From JADJSS01 sp046329815 (GTDB taxonomy: Bacteria; Bacteroidota; Bacteroidia; Chitinophagales; JADIYW01), in contig JAXLTY010000002.1 of NCBI GenBank assembly GCA_046329815.1, positions 558,001 through 622,000 of the forward strand: a DNA stretch of 64,000 bases, given 5' to 3'. The stretch's first letter is position 1; each line of letters begins with the position of its first letter. Made by a program: the position numbers and the translations under genes. The notes beneath the pieces were generated by a model. That model ran no database searches and was not told the DNA's origin. It was given only the letters and a program-made list of their open reading frames with translations. Shown here in pieces: positions 55,261 through 63,548 of the stretch.

Positions 55261-56202
55261 ATGAAAAAAACTATTATCGCATTATTGTTTTTTATTTCTC
55301 AAATTACATTTGCCCAGTTTCTGCCGCCTGTTTCATGGACGCCAGTGACATGGAAAAAAGGATTTGGAGAAGTTTTTTATGGAAACAAAGGTACTTTTTT
55401 TGCGGATGCAAATGGAGATGGAATGTCAGATTGCATTGCAGTAAACGATAATGACATGGTAAATTTAAGGATTGCTGAAGGAACAAAATTTCGTGTCATC
55501 GTATCGTGGACGATCAAACCTTATTATGGTAATATAGCTACCTGTTTTGCGGATGTTACCGGTGATGGAAAAGCGGACGCAATAAAGGTAGATGATAATA
55601 TGGTTTCTGTATCACCATCTAATGGTAAACGGTTTCCGTTTAGTTTTCCATGGACGGAAAATGCTTTTTACGGAGCCAAAGAAACTTTTTTTGCTGATGT
55701 AAACGGTGATGGAAAAGCAGATGCTATTGCGGTAAATAATGACAATATAAAGATAAGAATTTCAAACGGTAGTAAATTTTTGCCAATTGCAATATGGTCA
55801 GACTCTGCATTTTATGGCAGTAAAGGTACTTTCATCGCAGACGTAAACGGCGATAATAAAAAAGATGTTATTGCTGTAAATGATGATAAAATATCTGTAA
55901 AAATTTCTGACGGAACACAATTTCTTCCAAGTACAGCATGGACAGATAATGCTTATTACGGAAACAAAGGCACTTATTTTGCAGATGTAAACGGCGATAA
56001 AAGAGCAGATGCTATTGTTGTAAATGACGATAAAATAACAGTTAGAATTTCTGATGGAACGCAATTTCTGCCTAATTCATCTTGGACAGATAATCCATTT
56101 TACGGAACCAAAGCTACTTTTTTTGCCGATGTAAATGGCGATGGAAAGGCCGATGCCATTGCAATAAATGACACAGAAATTATGGTTAGACTCGCGAATT
56201 AA
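55261..56202 (+). CDS. Exported FG-GAP/VCBS-repeat protein
   Basis: A 313-aa secreted protein: signal peptide (ALLFFISQITFAQ), then six tandem repeats of 48 residues (144 bp). Each repeat holds a calcium-binding-like loop DVNGDGKADAIAVN followed by a strand I.VRISDG and a W..NAFYG turn. The DxNxDGxxD pattern fits FG-GAP/VCBS propeller blades. It probably binds ligands outside the cell. No T9SS tail is present. Repeat-rich architecture resembles that of the protein at 15993. Confidence 0.8.
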   Translation: MKKTIIALLFFISQITFAQFLPPVSWTPVTWKKGFGEVFYGNKGTFFADANGDGMSDCIAVNDNDMVNLRIAEGTKFRVIVSWTIKPYYGNIATCFADVTGDGKADAIKVDDNMVSVSPSNGKRFPFSFPWTENAFYGAKETFFADVNGDGKADAIAVNNDNIKIRISNGSKFLPIAIWSDSAFYGSKGTFIADVNGDNKKDVIAVNDDKISVKISDGTQFLPSTAWTDNAYYGNKGTYFADVNGDKRADAIVVNDDKITVRISDGTQFLPNSSWTDNPFYGTKATFFADVNGDGKADAIAINDTEIMVRLAN

Positions 56203-56219
56203 TAAGCACTGATAAATGC

Positions 56220-56717
56220 TTATTTTGTCAGCAATTCTTTAATTTCTTTTTTGATTTTGTCAGAATCAGGTTCCGTTGTCGGAATGAAGTAATCAACTAC
56301 TTTGCCGTCTTTATCGATCAGATATTTCTGGAAATTCCATTTTGGATGCGTCAGCATTTTCAAACCAGGCGCATTATCGCCTAAAAACTTGAAAACTTCG
56401 TTTTGGTTCTCTCCTTTTTTCACATGAATCTTGTCCATGATTGGAAATGTAACGCCATAATTGATCTGGCAGAATTCTTCGGCTTTGTCTGATGATAAAG
56501 GTTCTTGTCCGGCAAAATCATTGCTTGGAAAACCAATGATTTCAAAACCTTCGTCTTTGAATTCCTTGTACAGTTTTTCGAGTTTATCTAATTGTGGTGT
56601 CAAACCGCATTTGGATGCTGTGTTTACAACTAAAACTACTTTGCCTTTGTAATCTGACAGGTTTACGTCTTTGCCTCTAGCGTTTTTTACCTGGAACTGG
56701 TGTATTGAATTGTTCAT
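56220..56717 (-). CDS. Glutathione peroxidase family thiol peroxidase
   Basis: A 165-aa thioredoxin-fold peroxidase. The peroxidatic Cys is in NTASKCGLTPQ (near residue 37; Cys in place of selenocysteine). GFPSNDFAGQEP follows near residue 63, carrying the conserved Gln, and WNFQKYLIDKDG near residue 127 carries the Trp. Bacterial members generally use thioredoxin rather than glutathione; this organism makes bacillithiol (bshB1 is nearby). The start overlaps the end of the DUF4294 gene by 41 bp, so both are probably on one transcript. Confidence 0.88.
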   Translation of the reverse strand: MNNSIHQFQVKNARGKDVNLSDYKGKVVLVVNTASKCGLTPQLDKLEKLYKEFKDEGFEIIGFPSNDFAGQEPLSSDKAEEFCQINYGVTFPIMDKIHVKKGENQNEVFKFLGDNAPGLKMLTHPKWNFQKYLIDKDGKVVDYFIPTTEPDSDKIKKEIKELLTK

Positions 56718-57312
56718 TGTCTATTAAATATTGTGTACCGTCTATTTTATAAATTTCTTCTAATCTAACAATAAAATTCTCAATTTGTTTATCTTTTCCG
56801 GTCGGATCGTATTCAGCTTTCATATCCAAATCGAAAAATTTACCGATAAAATTCCACCAATGCGCTTTGAAACCGCTTCGATATTCTTTCAAAAGTTCAA
56901 AAACAGTTTGTCCGGTTTCTCTGTCTATCAATAAAATCAGGTATTGACCTTGAATTCGCGTCAGGTTTTTTAGTGTTGATTCGAAATTTGCGCGCAATAC
57001 TTTTTCGCTTTCATTTAAATACTTGGTTCGTTCGCGTTTGGTTTCGCATTTTGCCAAATCTTCACTTACTTTTTTGTTCAGTCTCGCTACGCGCAGCGCA
57101 TACGGATACACCAGCATCAAATAGCGTTTTCGCCATTCTTCTAACGTTACTTTTTCCAGTTTGGTCGCATGCACTTCAATCGGATCTAAAATAACTTCAG
57201 GCAATGTATCATCACCAATAATTACTTGCGGCAATTTAATAGTATCGTATTCACTTTGTGCAAATAACTGAGTAGTTGCAAGCAGAAATAATATCAAGAC
57301 AAGGTTTCGCAT
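56677..57312 (-). CDS. Exported DUF4294 protein
   Basis: A 211-aa protein: signal peptide (LVLILFLLATTQLFAQ), then VIGDDTLPEVILDPIEVHAT and RKRYLMLVYPYALRVARLNKKV, with long charged helices after (FESTLKNLTRIQGQYLILLIDRETGQT). This fits DUF4294, a Bacteroidota-specific exported family of unknown function. It precedes the glutathione peroxidase gene, with a 41-bp overlap. Confidence 0.7.
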   Translation of the reverse strand: MRNLVLILFLLATTQLFAQSEYDTIKLPQVIIGDDTLPEVILDPIEVHATKLEKVTLEEWRKRYLMLVYPYALRVARLNKKVSEDLAKCETKRERTKYLNESEKVLRANFESTLKNLTRIQGQYLILLIDRETGQTVFELLKEYRSGFKAHWWNFIGKFFDLDMKAEYDPTGKDKQIENFIVRLEEIYKIDGTQYLIDNEQFNTPVPGKKR

Positions 57313-57410
57313 GTGTTTATATTATAAATATAACAATGTTGATGCCAAACTAAGTAATGAAATGGATTTAATTTATGTTAAAACGAATAATTGGATGGAT
57401 TGGATCGCGC

Positions 57411-58136
57411 CTAAGCATTTTTTATCGCTTTAAAACTATGGAAAAATAAACGACGCCAGTTTGCATGATTCACGATTTCTACTTTTGTAAAACTTTTCTT
57501 TTCCAATAAAGATTTCACTTCATTTGGCTGTAAGAAATTCAATACGCTTTTTATTAAATAAGTATAAATTGTTGAAGAACCGGAAACAACCGTACAAAAC
57601 GGAACGATGAAACCATAACCTAAAATAAACCATAATGGCTTTGATAACGGATGGTTGCTTAATGAATAATCATGTATAACCAATTGACCGTTTGGTTTCA
57701 GAATGCGATGCAGATTTTCAATACATTTTTCATAATCAGGCATGTTGCGCAAACCATACGCCATGAAAATCGCATCCACAGAATTTGGCTCAAAATTCAA
57801 GTTCATAGCATCCTGCAAGGAAATTTCTATTTTTCCGGATTTGATTTCATCGGCAAATTTTTCAGAAGCAACTTGCAGCATGCCTTCTGAATTATCAACG
57901 CAAATGATTTTTCCGGTAGTAATTTTATCTTTAAAAGCAACCGTTGATTTTCCGGTGCCGCAGCATAAATCAACTACTAATTCATCGCCTTTTAGTTGCA
58001 ATAAGGAACCACTTTTATTCAGATCTTCCTGATAACCATGACTCATCGCAGTTGCAAAATCGTATTTGGAAGCAATCTTATTGAATTCTTTTGGAACTGT
58101 TTTTTTATCGTTGAATAAAGTAGCTGTTGTTGACAT
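57411..58136 (-). CDS. Class I SAM-dependent methyltransferase, UbiE/MenG-like
   Basis: A 241-aa methyltransferase. Motif I is VVDLCCGTGKSTVAF (near residue 51), with CVDNSEGMLQVA after it and the family block AIFMAYGLRNMPDYEKC near residue 110. LKPNGQLVIHDYS supplies motif III. The general layout follows UbiE/MenG, the demethylmenaquinone methyltransferase, though the C-terminal half (NHPLSKPLWFILGYGFIVPF) has a hydrophobic stretch not typical of UbiE. A quinone or lipid substrate is possible. Confidence 0.7.
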   Translation of the reverse strand: MSTTATLFNDKKTVPKEFNKIASKYDFATAMSHGYQEDLNKSGSLLQLKGDELVVDLCCGTGKSTVAFKDKITTGKIICVDNSEGMLQVASEKFADEIKSGKIEISLQDAMNLNFEPNSVDAIFMAYGLRNMPDYEKCIENLHRILKPNGQLVIHDYSLSNHPLSKPLWFILGYGFIVPFCTVVSGSSTIYTYLIKSVLNFLQPNEVKSLLEKKSFTKVEIVNHANWRRLFFHSFKAIKNA

Positions 58137-58266
58137 AAATAAGTTTTTAGTTACAAAATATTAAATCAAACAATTAATGTCCAAAATTGTTGCACACGAT
58201 CATATACCATAAAACACGTAGCATAATTTACCATTTTTTACGGATTTTTAGTTCATGTCTTAATCA

Positions 58267-58274
58267 TAAATTTG
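58267..58274 (+). promoter_or_regulatory. -7 box (TAAATTTG) of the lipoprotein gene at 58299
   Basis: TAAATTTG fits TAnnTTTG and lies 24 bp before the ATG at 58299, which supports that start over a frame opening at 58272. Confidence 0.45.
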
Positions 58275-58298
58275 TATTACATTAAAAAACACACATTT

Positions 58299-58799
58299 AT
58301 GAAAGCATCAAACAAAATCAAATCATTTATCATCGTGATGATGACATGTTCATTATTATTTATTGGTTGCAAAAAAGACAAAACTGCTGGTGATTCATCT
58401 TCATTATCGCCAGGAAAATGCCAGATCTCGTGTACGGTTTCCGGCACTACTTCAGGTTCGTTTTCATCAGTAGATGTGGTCAGTACCGCAACAAAAAGCG
58501 GAAGTATTATGAATATTTCAGGAGCTACAGCATCTATACCTATTCAGTTAATGATGTTCTTGATTCCTACAGGATTTTCAACCGGTTCGCATAATTTAGC
58601 AACAAGCGATGATTTTGCAGTTACTTACACAAAAGATTCTAACGGCTGGGCAGCCGGAAATGTCGGTGATGATTTTACGATCAATATTACGAAAAATGAT
58701 GGTACTTATTTTGACGCGACATTTAGCGGTACATTGACTAATGATACAGATCATACTACGGTTACTGTATCAAACGGTAAAATTGCAGCAAGATTTTAA
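58299..58799 (+). CDS. Lipoprotein of unknown function
   Basis: A 166-aa lipoprotein: signal peptide (FIIVMMTCSLLFIGC) with a Cys lipobox, then a Lys/Asp/Ser-rich linker and a beta-rich domain of alternating T/S strands (SGTTSGSFSSVDVV, TINITKNDGTYFDAT). No family was assigned. It ends 25 bp before a terminator. Confidence 0.6.
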   Translation: MKASNKIKSFIIVMMTCSLLFIGCKKDKTAGDSSSLSPGKCQISCTVSGTTSGSFSSVDVVSTATKSGSIMNISGATASIPIQLMMFLIPTGFSTGSHNLATSDDFAVTYTKDSNGWAAGNVGDDFTINITKNDGTYFDATFSGTLTNDTDHTTVTVSNGKIAARF

Positions 58800-58823
58800 T
58801 AAACAAAAACCATACAACATTAT

Positions 58824-58855
58824 AAAAAAGGAATCACTATGTGATTCCTTTTTTA
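58824..58855. terminator. Bidirectional intrinsic terminator
   Basis: A 14-bp stem (AAAAAAGGAATCAC at 58824-58837 with its complement at 58841-58854) closes a TAT loop. With A-rich and T-rich flanks it can end both the lipoprotein transcript and the converging GldM-C-like gene. Confidence 0.85.
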
Positions 58856-58870
58856 TAATTGAGTGAGTAA

Positions 58871-59224
58871 TTACCGAATCTTGAATGCAAACGGAGCAAT
58901 TTTCCTTGTTATATTATCTGGTCCTAAAACTTTTATATCTTCAAAATAATAAATATCGTTTGGTTTTGCTTTGTTGATTAACTTTTTGACATTCTCGTTA
59001 TACTCTGCACCATTATTTAAAGCTATTTCCGGCTCAGCTCCAAACGGCTGATAAAATACATTATAGCTTATTATTGTAAACTTTAAGATGGTAGTATCAC
59101 TAATAAATTCTTTGATTGACCTTGCAGCCGTAAACTGCTGAAGACTAATAAGTCCACCGGAATCTTTGCTAAATGTGTTTTTTATAAACAAAGAGACCAA
59201 TAAAAATAAGCATATTTTTTTCAT
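58871..59224 (-). CDS. Exported GldM C-terminal-domain-like protein
   Basis: A 117-aa protein: signal peptide (MKKICLFLLVSLFIKNTFS), then a domain resembling the last domain of GldM, the T9SS/gliding-motor shaft protein. The strongest match is the end: ENVKKLINKAKPNDIYYFED, then IKVLGPDNITRKIAPFAFKI. GldM itself is more than 500 aa and is not in the window. An orphan domain like this may bind the T9SS or serve a separate protease-inhibitor-like role; function is unknown. Confidence 0.55.
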   Translation of the reverse strand: MKKICLFLLVSLFIKNTFSKDSGGLISLQQFTAARSIKEFISDTTILKFTIISYNVFYQPFGAEPEIALNNGAEYNENVKKLINKAKPNDIYYFEDIKVLGPDNITRKIAPFAFKIR

Positions 59225-59276
59225 TTCGTTCTTTTAAACTATAAACGAAATATAAGATAAATTATTGTGTTGTAAA

Positions 59277-60209
59277 TTAATGAAATGCTTCCGCTAAATA
59301 ACGTTCTGCATCTAATGCAGCCATACAACCTGAACCGGCAGATGTTACCGCTTGTCGGTAAACATTGTCCTGCACATCGCCTGCAGCGAAAACGCCTGCA
59401 ACTTTTGTCTTAGCACTGCCAGGAATTGTTTTGATATAACCAACTTCATCCATTTCCAAATAATCTTTGAAAATATCAGAATTGGGTTTGTGGCCAATAG
59501 CAACAAAGAAACCTTCTACTTTTATTTCCGATAATTCGCCACTTGTACTGTCTTTCAAACGCACGCCTTCTACTTTATGTTCGCCTAAAATTTCGTCAGT
59601 TGTCTTGTTCCAGTAAATGGTAATGTTTTCTTTTTTGATCACTCTGTCCTGCATAATTTTAGACGCGCGCATCTTATTGCTGCGCACAATCATGTGTACA
59701 TGCGGACACAAGTTGGACAAGTACAATGCTTCTTCGCAAGCGGTATCACCAGCACCAACAATAGCTACTTCTTTTCCTTTAAATAAGAAACCATCGCACA
59801 CCGCGCATGCCGAAACGCCACTACCATTCAATTTCTTTTCAGATGGAATGCCTAACCATTTTGCCTCTGCACCGGTTGCAATAATTATAGAATTTGCATG
59901 AATTTCTGTTTCTTCATCGATCCAAACCTTATGTACTTTCTCAGAGAAATCAACTTTAGTGACTAAACCAAAGCGAATATCAGCTCCAACCCTTTCTGCT
60001 TGTTTTTGAAAATCATCCATCATTTTCGGACCAGTTATCGCATCAGGATAACCTGGATAGTTCTCTACGTCTGTGGTCGTCATCAATTGGCCACCTGGCG
60101 TTAAACCAGTGTATAAAACAGGTTTCAGATTCGCGCGAGCAGCATAAATAGCAGCAGTATATCCTGCAGGACCTGCACCAATGATTAAACAATTAACAGT
60201 TTCTGGCAT
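59277..60209 (-). CDS. trxB: Thioredoxin-disulfide reductase
   Basis: NADPH-dependent flavoenzyme (310 aa) that reduces thioredoxin. The FAD loop GAGPAGYTAAIYAARANLKP is at residues 11-30. The redox-active pair lies in CAVCDG near residue 135. The NADPH loop VAIVGAGDTACEEALYLSNL is near residue 150. The final FAD motif is AGVFAAGDVQDNVYRQ near residue 275. It probably feeds the nearby thiol peroxidase through thioredoxin. Monocistronic by spacing. Confidence 0.96.
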   Translation of the reverse strand: MPETVNCLIIGAGPAGYTAAIYAARANLKPVLYTGLTPGGQLMTTTDVENYPGYPDAITGPKMMDDFQKQAERVGADIRFGLVTKVDFSEKVHKVWIDEETEIHANSIIIATGAEAKWLGIPSEKKLNGSGVSACAVCDGFLFKGKEVAIVGAGDTACEEALYLSNLCPHVHMIVRSNKMRASKIMQDRVIKKENITIYWNKTTDEILGEHKVEGVRLKDSTSGELSEIKVEGFFVAIGHKPNSDIFKDYLEMDEVGYIKTIPGSAKTKVAGVFAAGDVQDNVYRQAVTSAGSGCMAALDAERYLAEAFH

Positions 60210-60325
60210 AAAAATAAGTGTTGAATAGTGATTTTATAACAAGACACGAAAGTAAAAAGTTCTCTGTTGATAATTCAATAATATGCGCTTGAATTGTCAA
60301 CAGTTAGGAAAATAGTGTTGAACGG

Positions 60326-60910
60326 TTAAACTGATAATTCCTGGTGAATTTTCATGACTTGTTCAATCAATGACGTAGTATGATCATTATAAATCACAAA
60401 ATCAGCACGTTTGATCTTTTCTTCTTCATCAAGCTGCTTGTCGATGCGTTCTAAAACTTCTTTCCGGCTGATGTTGTCGCGTTGTATAGTTCGTGCAATG
60501 CGATCTTCCACAGGCGCAAAAACCGTTATCATTTTGTCCATCAGTTTATAGCTGCCGCTTTCAAACATAATGGCTGCTTCGTATAAAGTATAAGCTTTGT
60601 CGTGATGTGTTTGAAACCAATTCAGTGTATCCTGAAAAACAGCAGGATGCACTATGGCATTGAGCTGCTGTAGCAGATCTTTATCATTAAACGCTTTTTC
60701 GGCAATGAATTTTCTGTTCAGATTTCCATCTTCATTATATGCTTCATCACCAAACAATTGTTTGATTTGGTGAATAACATCAGATTCAGAAATCATAATT
60801 TCTTTGGCACGCACATCGGCATAGTAGATTGGAATGCCAAGCGTTTCAAATATCTTGCAAACGGTTGTTTTTCCGCTGCCGATGCCGCCTGTAATGCCAA
60901 TTTTTAGCAT
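60326..60910 (-). CDS. coaE: Dephospho-CoA kinase
   Basis: Final enzyme of coenzyme A synthesis; phosphorylates the 3'-OH of dephospho-CoA with ATP. The P-loop GITGGIGSGKTTVCKIFETL starts at residue 4, and PIYYADVRAKEIM carries the conserved Asp. TVFAPVEDRIART and the RIDKQLDEEEKIKRADFVIYND region (lid and base-binding area, near residue 155) are typical. Length 194 aa. It lies 10 bp after yajC on the same strand. Confidence 0.95.
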   Translation of the reverse strand: MLKIGITGGIGSGKTTVCKIFETLGIPIYYADVRAKEIMISESDVIHQIKQLFGDEAYNEDGNLNRKFIAEKAFNDKDLLQQLNAIVHPAVFQDTLNWFQTHHDKAYTLYEAAIMFESGSYKLMDKMITVFAPVEDRIARTIQRDNISRKEVLERIDKQLDEEEKIKRADFVIYNDHTTSLIEQVMKIHQELSV

Positions 60911-60919
60911 AAATACTAA

Positions 60920-61249
60920 TTATGCTGCCGGTGTCGTTTTGCCTTGAACAGCAATAGTCAAATCAGCGTTGATAGCAGATTTTTCCATTTTTAAACGAGT
61001 TGGTCCATCTACCTGAACCATTATTGTATTGTCTTCGTTGATAGCAGCGATTTTTCCGTGAATACCGGAATTAGTCACTACCTTATCACCTACTTTAATA
61101 TTATCTACAAATGCCTGCGCTTCTTTTTGTTTTTTGTTTTGCGGACGAATTAAGAAGAAATAAAAAACAACACCCATCAATAACAACATAATAGGTAACT
61201 GCATTGGGTTCGCGCCACCTGCCTGTAATAAAAATAAAAGAGAATTCAT
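60920..61249 (-). CDS. yajC: Preprotein translocase subunit YajC
   Basis: A 109-aa inner-membrane accessory of the SecDF-YajC complex. A single hydrophobic segment (PIMLLLMGVVFYFFLIRPQNKK at about residues 18-39) is followed by the conserved KVGDKVVTNSGIHGKIAAIN, the family hallmark. It forms a likely operon with coaE. The ATG at 61249 follows a short AT-rich leader. Confidence 0.93.
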   Translation of the reverse strand: MNSLLFLLQAGGANPMQLPIMLLLMGVVFYFFLIRPQNKKQKEAQAFVDNIKVGDKVVTNSGIHGKIAAINEDNTIMVQVDGPTRLKMEKSAINADLTIAVQGKTTPAA

Positions 61250-61329
61250 TGAATTAATTTAGTTTGCAAATCTATCATTCTTAAACAGAATAATCAAAAA
61301 TATGCTGCACAAATCATTATACCAATTTA

Positions 61330-61596
61330 TTAAATAATGCCGGAAGCTCTTAATATTCCTACAACACCTACCAAAATCCAAAATGAATTTAATAAACTAT
61401 ATGCTTTGTCTTTTCGTAAAATAGCGCACCAGCTTAATAAGATTGCATCAATGGTATTGAAGATCCAGACAAACAAAAATGGACTTTCGGAACCTAACCA
61501 GCTCACCAGACTGAAACTAATAATACGCATCACGACACCTAGCATTTCGATTTTAGTAATGTTCTCAAAAATAAATTGATTTATACTGTTTAACAT
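61330..61596 (-). CDS. Small membrane protein of unknown function
   Basis: An 88-aa protein with three hydrophobic segments (about residues 18-38, 40-58 and 68-86) and few charges. The PFLFVWIFNTIDAILLSWCAI and NSFWILVGVVGILRA stretches look like helices of a small transporter-like or SdpI-type membrane protein, but no family is certain. It lies 81 bp upstream of yajC in the same direction. Confidence 0.55.
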   Translation of the reverse strand: MLNSINQFIFENITKIEMLGVVMRIISFSLVSWLGSESPFLFVWIFNTIDAILLSWCAILRKDKAYSLLNSFWILVGVVGILRASGII

Positions 61597-62004
61597 ATAC
61601 GGCTGGTTTTTAACGTTACAAACGTAGAAAATAAAAAAGAATAATTAACATAAAGAGTAATTTAAATATCTATCGGATAGCTTTAGCAATAAATTAAAAA
61701 TTTGGTGATACAGGTCTGTCGAACTATCCATCATACTATACAGACGTGTCGCAGCACGTCGCTGAAGTATTCGGATACATCATTTCAGAACGATTTGTAC
61801 GTTATTAAGGTATTTTTACATTGAAAGTGGGAAAATTATGTATTTTAATAATAAAATCTAGGAATTTAATGGTTACCACATTTTTTGATTTAAGAAAAAT
61901 TCTTCATATCCATTTTATATAATATTTAAATGGACAAAACAATTTTCACATTCAATTCTGTACATTTGCTACCGCTTTTTACACTTAATTATAATAAAAC
62001 AGCT
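61597..62004. other. Intergenic stretch, with a dispersed hairpin and the ALDH7 promoter
   Basis: About 400 bp of AT-rich sequence. Near 61742-61760 is a small hairpin (GACGTG, loop TCGCAG, CACGTC), like dispersed elements in Bacteroidota genomes. At 61961-61968 lies TACATTTG, a -7 box for the aldehyde dehydrogenase gene. No other gene or RNA was recognised. Confidence 0.5.
61961..61968 (+). promoter_or_regulatory. -7 box (TACATTTG) of the ALDH7-type gene
   Basis: TACATTTG fits TAnnTTTG and lies 36 bp before the ATG at 62005. It lies inside the frame that starts at 61930, so that longer start is unlikely. Confidence 0.5.
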
Positions 62005-63525
62005 ATGCAATTTCTTCAAAACTTACATATAAACGAACTAAATCCGGGCACATCAACAGGAACCAACTGGGTTTCAACTTCATCTGTTTTAGACTCTTTT
62101 TCGCCTGTAGATGGAAAAAAAATAGCTTCTATAGAAATTACCACCGAAGCTGAATATCAGAAAGTAGTGCAAAAAGCAGCAGAAGCATTCAAAACCTGGC
62201 GAACAGTTCCGGCTCCAAAACGCGGCGAAATTGTGCGACAAATGGGTGACGAATTCCGCAAGCATAAAGATGATTTGGGCCGGCTGGTTTCTTGGGAAAT
62301 GGGTAAAAGCTTACAAGAAGGATTAGGTGAAGTACAGGAAATTATCGATATCTGCGATTTTGCAGTTGGTTTATCACGACAATTATATGGTTTGACTATG
62401 CATTCTGAACGACCGAATCACAGAATGTACGAGCAATACCATCCAATCGGTATTGTCGGAATCATTACTGCATTTAATTTTCCGGCAGCAGTTTGGGGCT
62501 GGAATACGATGCTGGCTTGGGTTTGCGGTGATGTTTGCATCTGGAAACCATCAGAAAAAACACCTTTAACAGCAGTTGCCTGTCAGAAAATAGTGGAAAA
62601 AGTAATCAAAGCGAATAATTTACCGGAAGGTTTATCTTGCTTAGTAAACGGCGAGCTCAATGTCGGCGAATGGATTGCCAATGACGAACGCATTCCGTTG
62701 GTTTCGGCAACCGGCTCTACCAGAATGGGAAAAGAAGTAGGCAAAACAGTGGCAGCACGTTTAGGCAGAAGTTTATTGGAATTGGGTGGCAATAATGCCA
62801 TTATCATTACACCGGATGCCGATCTGAAATTAGCGATTGTTGGTTCTGTTTTTGGCGCAACAGGTACTACCGGGCAACGTTGTACTACTACACGAAGATT
62901 AATCATACATTCTGCTGTTTATGAGCAATTTAAACAACAGTTAGTTAATGCTTACCATCAGTTAAAAATCGGTAATCCGTTGGAAGATGGTATTCATGTT
63001 GGCCCGTTGATTGATACACATGCTGTACAACTATATTCAAAAGCAATTGAAGAATGCAAAGCACAAGGTGGCCGATTTGTAGTAGAAGGTGAAGTATTAT
63101 CTGGTGAAAACTATGCATCAGGTTGTTATGTGAAACCATGTATTGCAGAAGTAGATTCTCAACTGCCAATTGTGAAAACAGAAACCTTCGCTCCTATTTT
63201 ATATTTAATGAAATACGAAAACCTGGAAGACGCGATTGCTTTACAAAACGAAGTGCCGCAAGGTTTATCGTCTTCTATCATTACAACCAACATGCGCGAA
63301 ATGGAACAATTCTTATCAGCAGCAGGATCTGATTGTGGAATTGCCAATGTAAATATGGGCACTTCAGGCGCTGAAATCGGTGGTGCATTTGGTGGTGAAA
63401 AAGAAACCGGTGGCGGTCGCGAATCCGGTTCTGATGCATGGAAAGCGTATATGCGCCGACAAACCAGCTCTATCAATTATGGTAAAGACCTGCCACTGGC
63501 GCAAGGCATCAAGTTTGATTTGTAG
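62005..63525 (+). CDS. Aldehyde dehydrogenase, ALDH7 type (alpha-aminoadipic semialdehyde dehydrogenase-like)
   Basis: A 506-aa NAD(P)-dependent aldehyde dehydrogenase of the ALDH7A1/AASADH branch, linked to lysine degradation via the saccharopine or pipecolate route. The Glu is in LLELGGNNAIIITP (near residue 262) and the catalytic Cys in GTTGQRCTTTRR (near residue 296). The Asn block ITAFNFPAAVWGWN, the VSATGSTRMGK block and the substrate-recognition motif SDCGIANVNMGTSGAEIGGA follow family norms. No other lysine-pathway genes are in the window. Confidence 0.92.
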   Translation: MQFLQNLHINELNPGTSTGTNWVSTSSVLDSFSPVDGKKIASIEITTEAEYQKVVQKAAEAFKTWRTVPAPKRGEIVRQMGDEFRKHKDDLGRLVSWEMGKSLQEGLGEVQEIIDICDFAVGLSRQLYGLTMHSERPNHRMYEQYHPIGIVGIITAFNFPAAVWGWNTMLAWVCGDVCIWKPSEKTPLTAVACQKIVEKVIKANNLPEGLSCLVNGELNVGEWIANDERIPLVSATGSTRMGKEVGKTVAARLGRSLLELGGNNAIIITPDADLKLAIVGSVFGATGTTGQRCTTTRRLIIHSAVYEQFKQQLVNAYHQLKIGNPLEDGIHVGPLIDTHAVQLYSKAIEECKAQGGRFVVEGEVLSGENYASGCYVKPCIAEVDSQLPIVKTETFAPILYLMKYENLEDAIALQNEVPQGLSSSIITTNMREMEQFLSAAGSDCGIANVNMGTSGAEIGGAFGGEKETGGGRESGSDAWKAYMRRQTSSINYGKDLPLAQGIKFDL

Positions 63526-63548
63526 TATAAACTGTAAATTAATTTGAT

